Source: Sipunculus nudus
Lineage: Eukaryota; Annelida; Sipuncula; Golfingiida; Sipunculidae
Length of the DNA: 64,000 nucleotides
Reading direction: 5' to 3'
NCBI GenBank assembly: GCA_026874595.1
Contig: CM049322.1
Location: 55,400,386-55,464,385, forward strand
Part shown: piece by piece, positions 1-10,730 of the stretch
Layout: each line of letters starts with the position of its first letter
Numbering within the stretch: position 1 is the first letter of the stretch
The notes under the pieces: generated by a model
What the model saw: the letters and a program-made list of their open reading frames with translations, nothing else
The model's database searches: none
Told to the model about the DNA's origin: nothing
Position numbers and translations under genes: made by a program

Positions 1-414
1 GGTAGACGCGTTATAATTGTGACGGACCTATCGTGCGTAAAAAAGCAATTGACTATCAACCGCGGGTTGGCATTGTTGGAAAACAAAATTATTGTTATAA
101 CTCTATTTCTGTGGTCGAGCCAGAGTGGTAATTCTAGTGACACATAGTACGCAGGATCAGCATTGTCAGCTGCTGTTAGATGTTGATATATACCCACAAC
201 AGGTATTCATATACACATCGCAACTATAACGTATGGCGGATTATATGCTTTAAACAAGAACATTACCGTTTGTGCCAAACAGGTCTGCTACGAACGAACA
301 ACAACCACCTGTACAGTAAAGACATAACACGAGGTCATGCTGTATAATCAGGTTGTCGGAGTGTCCTTAACTTGTAACTCTCTGAGAGGTGTTTACTAGA
401 GAAAAAAAACTAAT

Positions 415-925
415 TTGTGGAGGCGGGATTATAACGCCGCTCTGTGAGTTGTGGTAACTTGAGGCAGAATTATAACGCCGCGTTGTAAGTGCGTTGTGGA
501 TACCTGAGGATCGATTATAACGACGCTTTGTAAGTAGGACTTAACTGTGGATACTTGAGTCGGGATAATAACTCCGCATTTTTAGTGAGTTGTGGATACC
601 TGAGGCAGCTTTATAATATCATTTTTAAGTGAATTGTGGTTTCTCGAGGCAGGATTATATCGCTGCTTTGTAAGTGAGTTGTGCATACTTGAGGCAGAAT
701 TATAATGCCGCTTTGTGAGTAAGTTAAGACAGGTGTATAACATCGCTTTCTAAGTAAATTGTGGATAATTGAGGCAGGATAATAACGCAGCTTTGTATGT
801 GAGATGTGGATGACTGAGGCGGGATTATAACGCCGCTCAATAAGTAAGTTGGGGTTACTTGAGGCAGGGCTATAGCGCCGCTTTGTAAGTACGTTTTGGA
901 TTCTTGAGGCGGGATTAAAAATAGG
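415..925 (+). repeat. 45-base minisatellite, about 11-12 units (copy 1)
   Basis: The unit resembles 'TTATAACGCCGCTTTGTAAG' followed by a 'TTGTGGATACTTGAGGCAGG' half. The 'ATAAC' anchor recurs at 431, 472, 517, 568, 613, 657, 702, 737, 782, 827 and 872. Most steps are 44-45 bases, with exceptions of 41, 51 and 35. Units are imperfect and individually recognisable. Other repeat units carry only a single copy of this motif (near 8595, 15455, 33575 and 37575), so the array expanded in unit I. Confidence 0.9.
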
Positions 926-2349
926 CCCTTGATCAGCATATTTTTTTTATATTTTGAATAAAATATAACACACGATACCTGTAGGCTTTTGGAAATATAA
1001 AACGACTATAAAGGAACTCAATTATAGGACCATGTCGACCCTGTTTAAAAAAACTTTACTTTTTCATGGAACAACTGCATCTGCTTGATCAGGTGGTCAT
1101 GATTACAAATTGACTGTAAGTATTATTCCATATTCATTTGCATACATATATTTGTTTAAAACGTGATTTCTCTAATTTATCTGTGTTACTAGAGTTGGGA
1201 CTTTCTCAATGAAGACAGATTTTAGAAGGATATTAAATTACCACCGAGAATCGTGCCAGAAAGGCATATGACAGTCACTATAATTTGAATCATAATTAAA
1301 TATAAAAACAGAAATAAGATAAATACAAATCACAAGAATCCCTACTTCCGGGTGGTACAACAAGACGTGACATAGAGTGGGACATGATCATATATAGAAT
1401 ATTGGTCACACAATAATACAATAAAAAAATCGACTACTATCCATATAACTTGTTGACTTTAAAACAATTTCAGATGCAACCTCTATTTACAACAAACCTC
1501 GTTTTAAACGGGATGATTCATACTGGTCAATCTAGTCTTAGCCATGGAATATATTTAAGTGATAACCTAAATCAAATAGCGGATTTTCTCTACCTAACAA
1601 AAGTAAAAAATTCATCAGATATATTGCTTTTAACAATTTTAAAACAGCATTACAAAGCCCAAAAGTTTATGATAAATATATCACAAAATGAATAAAAATG
1701 TTATACAGTGATTTAGTCTGTGTAAATAAGAACGGGTTGGTGTTTAAAACTGAGCGTATTAATGAAGAAACTTATCACTCCACCACCAAACATCGTACAA
1801 AAATGTAAAATTTGAAAGAGTGGAGTCGCATAGGGGAAACAAAAAATATGACAGTAAATATATATTATATTTACACAGTTAGTTTTCAATACAAAATATC
1901 TAATAGTGCATCTTAATTTGTAATTATAAAGTGAACAGACTTAAAAGAACCATGATATTGTTACGAAAATACATTCACAAAATGCGCAATGTCACTATTA
2001 AATAACTTTATGTTATCAATATATCGACTAGAGCTGTTACTGCAGATGTAATTTTTTTTATTTTTAAGAGAGAATTTTTACTTAATTTACACTTATCTGA
2101 ATAAATTCACACTGATGAGATAAGATTGTGTGAATAGACATCAATGATTGGGAGAAAACGAAACATACTAAAAGCAATGTTATTACGGGGGGGGGGGTTA
2201 ACATTAAATATTACTATAAAATCTGAATGGCTTACCTTAGGCATATTTCGTATGGAGTATTCGAATGAGGTAGTGTAGAGATAAATCCGGCCCATAATTC
2301 AAACAGTCTGCATTCAAAATGACACACAGTGTGTGTGTGACTATGACGT

Positions 2350-2620
2350 CTCTATCTCTTTCTGTTTGTACCACGCGGCCGTGAACACAAACGCGTAACG
2401 CTAACATTAGCGACAGGACCTCTATATAAGTCAAACCTACTTTTAATGTGTTTATGCTCTATAATACAATCCCATTCAACCCGTTATACTCTGATTTCAG
2501 CAGTGTATTTATTTTTGCAACCTTGTGCGCTGTCAGGCGAATCATACTCACATGACGGCCCCGCTCGAGCACCCTCATGGGCGAACCATCTGGTGATGGT
2601 CCTTGTCGCACCAACAAAAT
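2350..2620 (-). mobile_element. LTR-like module, most diverged copy
   Basis: The middle part matches the module ('CTCTATATAAGTCAAACC', 'GTGTTTATGCTCTATAATAC', 'GTGCGCTGTCAGGCGAATCA'), but the ends differ. The copy-2 twin is at about 48800-49100 and has 27 extra bases near 49075. Confidence 0.3.
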
Positions 2621-2891
2621 TTCAATTAAGGGTAAAATAAAATGCATTTTTTTAATATGTGTGTGTGTGTTTTCTAATCCGTTAATTTAATTGTAAATGT
2701 AAAGTGATTGCTTTAATAATAACATTTAAATTAACTATTTAAGCTGCACGAAAGTGACATATTCTTTCATGTGTTCGTTCTTCTATGAAGGAAGTTTCCT
2801 GGCGAACAGCCTTTTTCTCAAATGATCGGTATCTATTTCTCAGTAACACTAAACAGTTTAAGTGATGTTTCGCATCGATCGCAATGAGATG

Positions 2892-2907
2892 CCCCCCCCC
2901 CCCCCCC
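2892..2907. repeat. (C)16 tract; 13 in copy 2
   Basis: It lies after 'GCAATGAGATG'; the twin is at 49373-49385. A G tract at 2187-2197 (11 bases) is likewise 13 bases in copy 2 (48635-48647). Confidence 0.95.
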
Positions 2908-3458
2908 GGAATTTTGGAAAAGATCCCTTCCTCTTGTGGCTCTGTGGTCTTAGCACGCACATGGGTGTCTGCATCGAGTGATCGAAACTCATGGAGTAAT
3001 CTTGACCATTATCCTTCCCGCAAAATATGCATAACGGAACATCTAGTGACGAGCGTTTCCTGGGACGCTTCCATTCTCCAGTCTCACGCAACTTTTTTTG
3101 CTTTAAAAAGTTTCGCTTGGTTGTACTTTAAATGACAGGACTTGTGCCACTGGGCAAGGTGGCAAGCAAAAGTAACAGCGTTTTCATCTGCTCCAAACAG
3201 TAATTGGACTGGCGGGGCGTTAATGGATTCAAATGACGCTACATTTTGTAGAAACGTCCTTTAAATAGCTTTCTTTTAATCAGTGTTACCTGCGGTACTG
3301 TTCATTGGATATCTTAATGGTTCAGCAGTTACCTGTTGGCAAATTATACAATAGGTCCCGTCTAAAGCCATATCTTCCAATCTCAGTTTTACATAATGTC
3401 AGCAAAACGAGATTCGCCTCGGTCACCCATAGCCCAGCGATAGTTTCAGGGGGTTTGA

Positions 3459-3677
3459 CGCTCTGGCTTTGCTGATAATCATCCATTGGTTAGTATATTG
3501 CACATTCTTGTTCTTGATGTTTCGAATATGTTCACTTAGTGTCTTGGAATTTCGTCTGTATTCGTTTCTGACACACGATGCGTGGGCCGTGAAACGTGTG
3601 TTAAATGTGTTTTATATACGCCCGAAATAGGTCTCTTCTATCGGATTTTCTATTCGTATTGTGATGGCCTTGTACAC
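3459..3677 (-). pseudogene. Penelope-like element GIY-YIG remnant (copy 1)
   Basis: This is the counterpart of the open frame at 51203-51439. Read on the minus strand, it encodes the end of a retroelement protein in which a 'YFGR' turn is followed by 'NTRFTAHASCVRNEYRR', 'SKTLSEHI' and 'WMIISKARAY'. This order is typical of the C-terminal GIY-YIG endonuclease region of Penelope-like elements. No reverse-transcriptase domain is left nearby, so it is a fragment. It ends exactly at the 3458/3459 junction where copy 2 has 1282 more bases. The family assignment rests on motif recall, not a search. Confidence 0.55.
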
Positions 3678-5722
3678 TATGTTTGTTGTTAAATAATTAC
3701 CCTCTGATGGGTAATTGTTTTTTTCTCTACAGTTTCATTTCTACTGTTCAGTTAAGCGACTAAGATGTAAATTTGACATCCCATCTAGGCTGGATACAGT
3801 TATATATTTGTGATTGGCGTCAGTATGCTAAAATCGATATAGCAACATCCACAGATACCCTTTAAACTTTTCTTGTGCCACAATGATCAGTACTTGGGCC
3901 GATGAGCGATTGCATGTTTACTCGAGCAGTAGAAGAAATCGATAGGCAACACAATAATAATTGCCACTATTATGCTGACGACATGCGGGCCTAAACATCC
4001 TTTAAACCATCTGCCTATTCGGAAACAGAACCTACTATCCAGGAATCCGTAGCTGACAGCAGTGAGTAGACGAGAAATAACAGACTGAATCTGGATCAGT
4101 ACAAGACTGAATTATTTTTGTACCAAAATGTCAAGGAAGGATTTTTTCTATTTTTTTTCTTTAAATGTAGGCTCTATTAAAATAGGAACTATCACAGATG
4201 AAGAATCTAGGTGTTTTATAGTCAATTAAATGGAAAAGCAGATATGGGTATGTGCTTAATATCGAACCCAGGGGTCATCAAAGTTACACATTATTCCTGA
4301 GCTTTATATATTATGTGAGGAAATAAGGAACTTGCTCCTGGATGTAAAATTACATTCACGACGAAAGTATACCACTACACCACAAAATAAGACACCAAAA
4401 TCTGAACACTGTAACTAGATTGTCATAATAACCCATGTTTTTCCATGAGTAAACTTGTTGAACACTGTGGATTTATCTAGTGCATACTAACCAAACCAAT
4501 GGAACTCCATACAATCACTGCAGAGTACTATGACTTGTTAAATATAAGCCTATTAAAATATAAGATAAAACATAATTAAAAATTATATTTCTAGGAATTG
4601 TGACTGATCCATCTATCAAAGAAACATTGACAACTTTATTTATAAACATAAACAAACAAATTGATTGTAGGAGCAAATAATAGTTCACAAACAAATACTG
4701 TCTAGTCAACTAAAAGAAAAAAAACAACAAATCCAGCTATGTCTTTTGGAACAGGTACAGAAATCCTTATCGCATGCTTTCTTTACTTACCGATTTGTAA
4801 TAGCACAACATTATATACATGAACAAAAATGAAGAATAAATTTGTGAATAAATTATTTCTACTGTTATTAAAATGAATTGGATAAGGGAAAATACAAAGA
4901 TGATAATACACATCGACGCATAATAGAAAATAGAAGTGAGAAATAGTTTTCCGCATCGTGCATTCATGAAGTTGGTTAAGAGTGTTTAAGACAAGGTCTG
5001 TCTTGTTGCGTGTCTTGCGTCCCGTCTGAACCTGGGACATTTAGTCGGAAAGGTGTAGCAATGGAAATCGGTTTTAGGAAATGATGGGTCACATCATTAC
5101 ACAAAGCCACATACCATATGGGCAGAGATGTTTTCAAAACAATAATTGTTGTGTGCCCACATTTTTTGTCCAGCAAATACACATAAGTATTGAGAGAAGG
5201 GTCATATAAAAGCACCAACAGACTTGCCATATGTTCTCATTAATTCAGAACACAAAGAGTTTTCTTCTGCACATGGTCTCTCCCACACAGGCGAGCAGGT
5301 TCCTAGTAATAATTATCATGACATTGCTGGTAGGCGTCTTACACAAACGCTTAAATAACAATTATGACGGTTCATTCAATTCCAGCAGTATTTTGCTGCT
5401 GACAAGCCTGAATGTTTTGATTAGAGATTTATATATATATTGAAAATAAAATATATCGTATATTGTATTTACACCAAACATCCGAGTATGCAATCCAACC
5501 ATACTTCAAACTTTGAATAACTTTGGGTTTACTTTGTGATATATCGACAGACATATCTTAAATGACACAAGAAAAATTACTGTTTTCAACAAATTTTAAA
5601 TGGAATGTGACCTGAGGCAATTTACCGTTAATATAATATTTTGAGAATAACTTTGCAAAATGTATCATTATATATGATGAATACTGCTTGGGAAACAACG
5701 TTACGATTTCGATTATTACTCA

Positions 5723-5968
5723 TCAACTTAATGCCACATAACTTAACTTAATTGCTTTGAGTAAGCTGACATTGAATATGCCATGTGCTCCAGGGAGATT
5801 TTGTCTTTGGGCACCACGCACACGGACAGAGAGTTCGCTATACTGCATCTTTAATGTCAGTAGAGTAATCAGATTTAACGGAATTTTCAACATGATCTGA
5901 TCAATTATTTGTAAGCTTATTGTCGCATAATTATCTGGACAACCTGACCTTCCCAGCCACGTGGTATC
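5723..5968 (-). pseudogene. Conserved minus-strand peptide block (unit I)
   Basis: The frame is open for 82 codons between a TAA and a TGA. Its core reads 'GCPDNYATISLQIIDQIMLK' then 'IPLNLITLLTLKMQ'. Units II and VI keep the same core ('GCPHNYTTITLQLIEQILLK' near 9250; 'GCPYNFETISLQIVEHIMLK' near 41825). The changes are mostly conservative or synonymous, which suggests a former coding exon on this strand. There is no obvious start and no recognised family. The longer C-terminal part ('VRVRGAQRQNLPGAHG') is also open here. Confidence 0.3.
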
Positions 5969-6725
5969 TTATGTTATTTATCTGTCTGGTAATGGGCTTT
6001 ATTTATGCTGGTATTAGAAGTGGTATACAAGGTATTACATTTGAAGCAGGTTGGATGAAAGCAAAATATTGGTATACAAGCACAAAGATAGGTAAGCTGG
6101 CTTAGGCATGTTGTCATAAACACCTTTTATCGATGTTTATAGGCATCGATAAGTGCAAAAGACAACCATCCCATAAGTACACACACAGGTATTTTATGGT
6201 AACGAAACATTTTCAAAATAAATTGTTAATATGAACAACAACAGGTAAGAAAACATAAGCCATAATATTTATGCAGTTACTACAAGAAAGCTTCGCAGAC
6301 ACTACTTTTTTGCTGTCATGACAGGAAGAGTTATGTGCCCTTAAGTATTTCCTTGTATTATCATAAGAGTCTTGTTCAGGGTGGGGTTGGGAATACTATT
6401 AATGACAAATATGAAATATGTCTTTGGAAATAAATCCTAAGATAAAATCAATCAATGATACATTAGTATAGACCGTAACAAAGACATTTCGGCCACAGTA
6501 GGCTCGGTTTCACATTTAGATACAGGGTTTATCAGACTTTCCTCAAAATAAATGTGATGGACAAAATTATTTTGCAGACTATTTGCGCCAACAGAGGTTT
6601 GGCTCTATCATGTGAATCATGTAGGTGGGGTCGTGAAGGTAAGGTTTCGGTCTATAAAGCACACAGCCGCCATGAAAACAAAGGAATATTACTCTCTCCC
6701 TATCTCTCTCTCTCTATATATAAAG

Positions 6726-6800
6726 ATATATATATATATATATATATATATGAGTACATTCATACACACACATATATATATTAATATATATATATATATT
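6726..6800. repeat. TA arrays following a CT tract
   Basis: A (TCTC)n stretch leads into TA at 6726-6751, a CA bridge, then TA at 6769-6800. The copy-2 counterpart at 54482-54560 has a longer first array. Confidence 0.95.
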
Positions 6801-7079
6801 CGGTTCACTGCCTATTGGTATTCCTGTTTCCTGGTATTTTAGTTTCATTTATATATTCAATGAACCACATACCTATTCATACATCTCTCTCTTCACCATC
6901 CCTCCATTTCTTTTTCGTTATAATATATACAGGTTTAAGTAGCATATATATGAATTTATATTATATATTCTTAAATATATATGTATATTTTTTTAAAACG
7001 AGCTGGTGTTATTTGTTTGTGCTGATGACCTTCAATGTAAGCTCGGTGCCATCAATGTCCGTAATAAGAATGTTCTACG

Positions 7080-7080
<1 letters not shown>

Positions 7081-7122
<42 letters not shown>
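7081..7122. repeat. (TA)21 array in the TA-linked dispersed block
   Basis: It is flanked by 'AAGAATGTTCTACGT' and 'CATTATAATCAAACATAGAG'. The same flanks recur around the arrays at 8341, 54841 and 56100, and in part at 25747. Confidence 0.97.
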
Positions 7123-7125
<3 letters not shown>

Positions 7126-8080
7126 TATAATCAAACATAGAGTCTTTATGAAATAATTCTATATTTTTTTTTAAAATATATATGCCGTGCTCTAATACGG
7201 GGTAAACTAGATTGCATAGAGCGCCAACAGGATGTGTTGCACACTAATGCAGCCAATTCCTCTCTTCCTCGTTAGTCCTTAGTTCATCATAAGCTTAACC
7301 AACTAAAGAATGGTTAGCCTGTTCCTATGATATGGGTTAAGTAGTTATTTTATGCTTATCCTGCTAAAAGAAAAAAAAAACTTAAAGCCAACAGATCAAA
7401 GAGTATGAGTGAAATTGGGCCTTCCTTGAGATTATAACCTGTCCAATATACACTGCCGCCCATTATAATACAATTTAACTATGCAATAGGAGTAGACCAT
7501 GGCTCCTTTAAAGTGCTCAGTCTTGGTAAGAAATCCTGTTAAAATACTCATCAATTTAGTGCAGATGTATGCTTTAAATTAATGTTGCTCCTGCCCATTA
7601 TTATCTTCTGTTATTGACTTTATGCGCATTGACTACACTGAGCATAAACCTTTAAAACATGCATCAAGGTTAACTTTGATACGGAAAGAAATTGGGTACC
7701 CTGTGACATATATTAATAATAGACCCATAATTAGTTTGAAGGACAGATCGTGCTTTAATTGCAATCAACTATCAACCGCGGGCTGGCACTGTAGGAAAAA
7801 AAATTGATCGGGTGAACTCTATATCTGAGGCTGAGCCAGAGTGGTAATTCCCGTGACTCGTGGTACATGATGACATATAGACACAGCAGGTATCCACATA
7901 CACATGGCAACTTTCAATGAACCAGCATACCTATTCATACATCTCTCTCTTTCCCTCCCCCTCTCTCTTTCTCTATATAATATATACATGTTTATAACTA
8001 CATATATATCCATACATATTATATATACTGATTACACCTCTTAATTGTGCGCAAAATGCTCGGTGCCATCAGTTTCCGTC

Positions 8081-8317
8081 ATATTATATTATTTTACATG
8101 GATTGTACAAATAGTTATAATAACTAATCCAGGCACTCTCAATGGCTCCGGTGATGGCGTTCGGTAGTCTGCAGAGTTGGAGGAAACCGGAGTACCCGGA
8201 GAAACCAGCGGCCTTAGACGGGCAACTACAACCCACTCTCATAGCAACGCCGGGGATCGAACCCGGGTCGCCAGCGGACAGAGCCAAGCGTTTTACCACT
8301 CAGCTGTCCAGGCCACA
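8081..8317 (-). mobile_element. tRNA-derived SINE (copy 1)
   Basis: Read on the minus strand, the head is tRNA-like: 'GGCCTGGACAGCTGAGTGG' carries an A-box-like stretch (8306-8296) and 'GGGTTCGATCCCC' is an excellent B box (8264-8252), about 40 bases apart. The body contains 'TCTCCGGGTACTCCGG' then 'TTTCCTCC', a central block I recall from animal SINE superfamilies (MetaSINE or V-SINE type). The tail is AT-rich. It sits inside the TA-linked block, splitting 'TTTCCGT' from 'AATTGGGAGGTTCTAC'; the unsplit version is near 45505. It is not a working tRNA gene. The subfamily is not assigned. Confidence 0.8.
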
Positions 8318-8339
8318 GGCGTAATTGGGAGGTTCTACG

Positions 8340-8340
<1 letters not shown>

Positions 8341-8374
<34 letters not shown>
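8341..8374. repeat. (TA)17 array; copy 2 has about (TA)26
   Basis: It lies between 'GGAGGTTCTACGT' and 'ATCATATTCAAAGCACAGAG'. The copy-2 array at 56100-56151 is about 18 bases longer, showing active slippage since the duplication. Confidence 0.97.
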
Positions 8375-8376
<2 letters not shown>

Positions 8377-9137
8377 CATATTCAAAGCACAGAGTCTTCA
8401 TGAAAAAATTCTATATTTAAGCAATAACGTTCTGTGGACAAGAGAACGCTGCTCTGTGTCAAACAGGTCTGCTACGAACAACAACCACCAACTGTAATGA
8501 CATACCACGAGGAAATGCTGTATCATCCGATAGTCCGAGTGTAATCAGCCTGTAAGACCCTGAGAGGTGTACATTAAAATATAAAAAAAATGGATATGTG
8601 AGGCTGGATTTGACGCTTCATAAGTCGGGCTAGTGCAGAGTAATTAAAACACATTGTGTCATATAAAGACACAAAACTATGGAAAGCAGGGCCACAATAA
8701 TGCACCAGCCCACATGTCATAAGTTCCCACTATATTAGGAACACACTATTCTTTTTCACACGGGCTCTCCCACACGAGCGCATATATTCCAAGTTATAAT
8801 AGTCATGGTGTTGCCGGTGGGCGTCTTTCTAAAACACTGGTATCACAATTAGGATGGCCCATTCAATTTCAATATTAATTTGCTGCTGATCCAGCTGAAT
8901 GATTAATGACCCATTTCTGGATATTTTGAAAGTACGGTGATTCACACATTGTATTGACAAGGAACATACGAGTATGCAATCAAATCATATATATAAAAAG
9001 CAGAAAATAACATACAGAATGGATCATTATATATCATGAATACTCCATACATCAATTTATAATCCTTCAAATAACAAACGTTATGGACAATACGTGAGCC
9101 AACCACGAATGTGTTGAAGTGTCAAAGGGAAATGTCT

Positions 9138-9341
9138 TCAGTATGCACCGTCCTCTCTGGCTTTGAGTTGGCACGACTGCCTCTCACTACTGAGTATATT
9201 AAACAGATCCAACGGAATTTTCAACAGTATCTGTTCAATTAACTGTAAGGTGATGGTTGTATAATTATGAGGGCAGCCCTCATCTCCCTTGCCACGTTGT
9301 GTCTCATTTTTTATTTTGTCCGGTGATTGTTTTCCGTGCAT
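9138..9341 (-). pseudogene. Conserved minus-strand peptide block (unit II)
   Basis: A 67-codon frame begins with a true ATG ('MHGKQSPDKIKNETQRGKG'), runs through the conserved core 'DEGCPHNYTTITLQLIEQIL' and 'KIPLDLFNIL', and ends at TAG. The copy-2 twin at 56914-57117 differs by a single Glu-to-Val change. The N-terminal 'NETQR' matches 'NEIPR' and 'KETPR' in the blocks at 41.9 and 22.0 kb. Confidence 0.3.
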
Positions 9342-9505
9342 GCTGACATTAGACGTGGTATACCAGCAAAAGGGATAGGCAATCTGCTATACACTGCACA
9401 TCGTCTATTGACAGATAAAGACACGATATTAAACCATGAGGAACCTACTAGGTGAGAATATTGTAGGTAAGAGGTCCCTGCCTTCCAAAGTTATGTAGGC
9501 TCTCT

Positions 9506-9510
<5 letters not shown>

Positions 9511-9556
<46 letters not shown>

Positions 9557-9578
9557 TAGATAGATAGATAGATAGATA
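9511..9578. repeat. TA array followed by (GATA)6
   Basis: TA runs at 9511-9554 and then GATA at 9555-9578. In copy 2 (57289-57360) the TA part is longer and interrupted by TTTA, and the GATA part is shorter. Confidence 0.97.
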
Positions 9579-10109
9579 TTCAATTTTGGTCAGAGTGAAC
9601 ACATGGATGAATTGGAAAATGAACAGAGAACAAAAAAAATAACACGAAAACCGTCATATTCCTATAAATTATATTCAAAACTAGATTGAAATGTACAAAG
9701 GTTAGTTATTCCAGGTCCTTTGAATGCAGTGATGTGAAAATATGGAAGGTCCATGATGACTACTTTATATGAACAAATAAAAGAATCACTTTTATAGGTA
9801 TAACTACATCATGTTTTATGTGAAGTTCTCTGATTGCATCGTGTCAAATGTATGTTGATGAGCCTCAAGATTTTGTAATGACAAATATATTAAATTACAC
9901 ATGATGCGCACTTTCATTACTGCTTAGTAGATTGGTGTAATCATTGGTTAACGTACCTCAAAAACGTTGTAATAAGTCATTCTAGTAGGATGAGTTTTCA
10001 ACAATATTTTATTATAGTTCCATGTCCCCCATTTTGCGGTGTCAACAAAATCCAGGACAGGTAAGAAAAGTTTACTAATGACATAAACCTCGTGTTAAAG
10101 AAATAGATG

Positions 10110-10300
10110 TAACGTTTTATCAGTGCCAGGTAAGACAACATTTCCTATAATATTAAATAATCTTGTGTAAGTAAACATTTGATGTAACAGTATAAGATTG
10201 CCTGGTACGAAAACATTTCTTATAATGGTAAGGCAGTCTCTTGTAAATAAGCATTGCCTAACGGCAGTGCCAGCCAGGAAATCATTGGTTAAAACATAAC
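10110..10300 (+). repeat. Imperfect tandem repeat of about 73 bases
   Basis: Units begin 'CAGTGCCAGGTAAGACAAC', 'GATTGCCTGGTACGAAAAC' and 'CAGTGCCAGCCAGGAAATC', each followed by similar AT-rich sequence. The twin is at about 57892-58082. A related piece in unit VI is near 43450-43540. The minus-strand 119-codon frame here only mirrors this repeat. Confidence 0.6.
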
Positions 10301-10730
10301 AGCAGTGCAAGATCATAATATATTGCTCAGAAGAACTTCTATAATAGCCACAACAGTTATACCTGTAATCCTGTATCAATAAATATGTACAAATCAATAT
10401 AAAGCAGTGAAAGTTCAGAAAACATAAATTATAATATAAAAGGGGTAACTGCATATAAGCCTTGTCGACGTATATATTTTTCCTGAAAACAAGCGGTCTG
10501 GTAAAAAGACATTTTGTTAGTCAAATATGGCAAATCATAAAATATTTGTATACTCAACCGGGAAACGAAGGAAATTACAGGTGGTAATAAAGCAAGCCTG
10601 GTCCAGTCATTTATTTGGGTCTACAACCACTGTTATCATGATCAGCAAAAGTAATGAGATGTTCGCGTTTGATCACTTCTTTATCCACATTGAGTTTATT
10701 ACTGTTTATGGTGAAAAGTAATTGTATTTT

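Larger units (their letters stand above)
1..7570 (+). repeat. Repeat unit I of an old long tandem family
   Basis: The landmark blocks run in this order: a reduced 'GCGGGTTGGC' block near 60, an 'ACAACCACCTGTACAGTA' block near 300, 'GAGAGGTGTTTACT' near 386, a 45-base minisatellite at 415-925, and 'TGGTCATGATTACAAATTGA' near 1090. Then come a block near 1460-1720, 'GGGGTCATCAAAGTTACAC' near 4270, 'CTCTCCCACACAGGCG' near 5278, 'AACGGAATTTTCAACATGAT' near 5878, and a TA/CT-rich block at 6650-7560. The same order, with gaps, occurs in the other units. Bases 1750-4230 are extra relative to unit VI and hold an LTR-like piece and the Penelope remnant. I see no intact gene. Confidence 0.8.
7571..10730 (+). 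repeat. Repeat unit II (internally shortened copy)
   Basis: It starts again with the 'CAACCGCGGGCTGGCA' block near 7770, then a second TA-linked block carrying the SINE, 'CAGGTCTGCTACGAAC' near 8463 and 'GAGAGGTGTACATT' near 8562. It then jumps to the block with 'GGGCTCTCCCACACGAGCG' near 8764, 'AACGGAATTTTCAACAGTAT' near 9211, a TA plus GATA array, and the 10.0-10.6 kb block shared with unit VI near 42.2-43.7 kb. About 3 kb of the unit present in copies I and VI is missing between 8600 and 8700. Confidence 0.75.

Noticed and set aside
415-925. CRISPR-like array
   Set aside because: The units are contiguous and imperfect without spacers, and the context is eukaryotic.
724-939. A 71-codon minus-strand frame of 15-residue repeats
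   Set aside because: It is the 45-base minisatellite read in frame. There is no true ATG, and the frame is lost at the 35-base unit.
5920-6105. Plus-strand frame starting 'MSHNYLDNLTF'
   Set aside because: Its first codon is not ATG, and the copy-2 twin has a stop (TTTATTTAAGCTGG). It is a degraded version of the block at 21978.
6554-7156. Overlapping plus-strand frames rich in Tyr-Ile (also near 19366, 21142, 22493, 32042, 36669 and 54368)
   Set aside because: They are translations of TA and CT microsatellites. Their lengths follow array length and differ between copies 1 and 2.
8252-8317. Intact tRNA gene
   Set aside because: The A and B boxes are present, but no complete cloverleaf or mature 3' end is seen, and SINE body sequence continues. 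It is a SINE head.
10095-10454. A 119-codon minus-strand frame
   Set aside because: It lies over the 73-base tandem repeat and shows internal repetition of the same origin. Copy 2 has a Phe-to-Leu change, and there is no recognisable domain.
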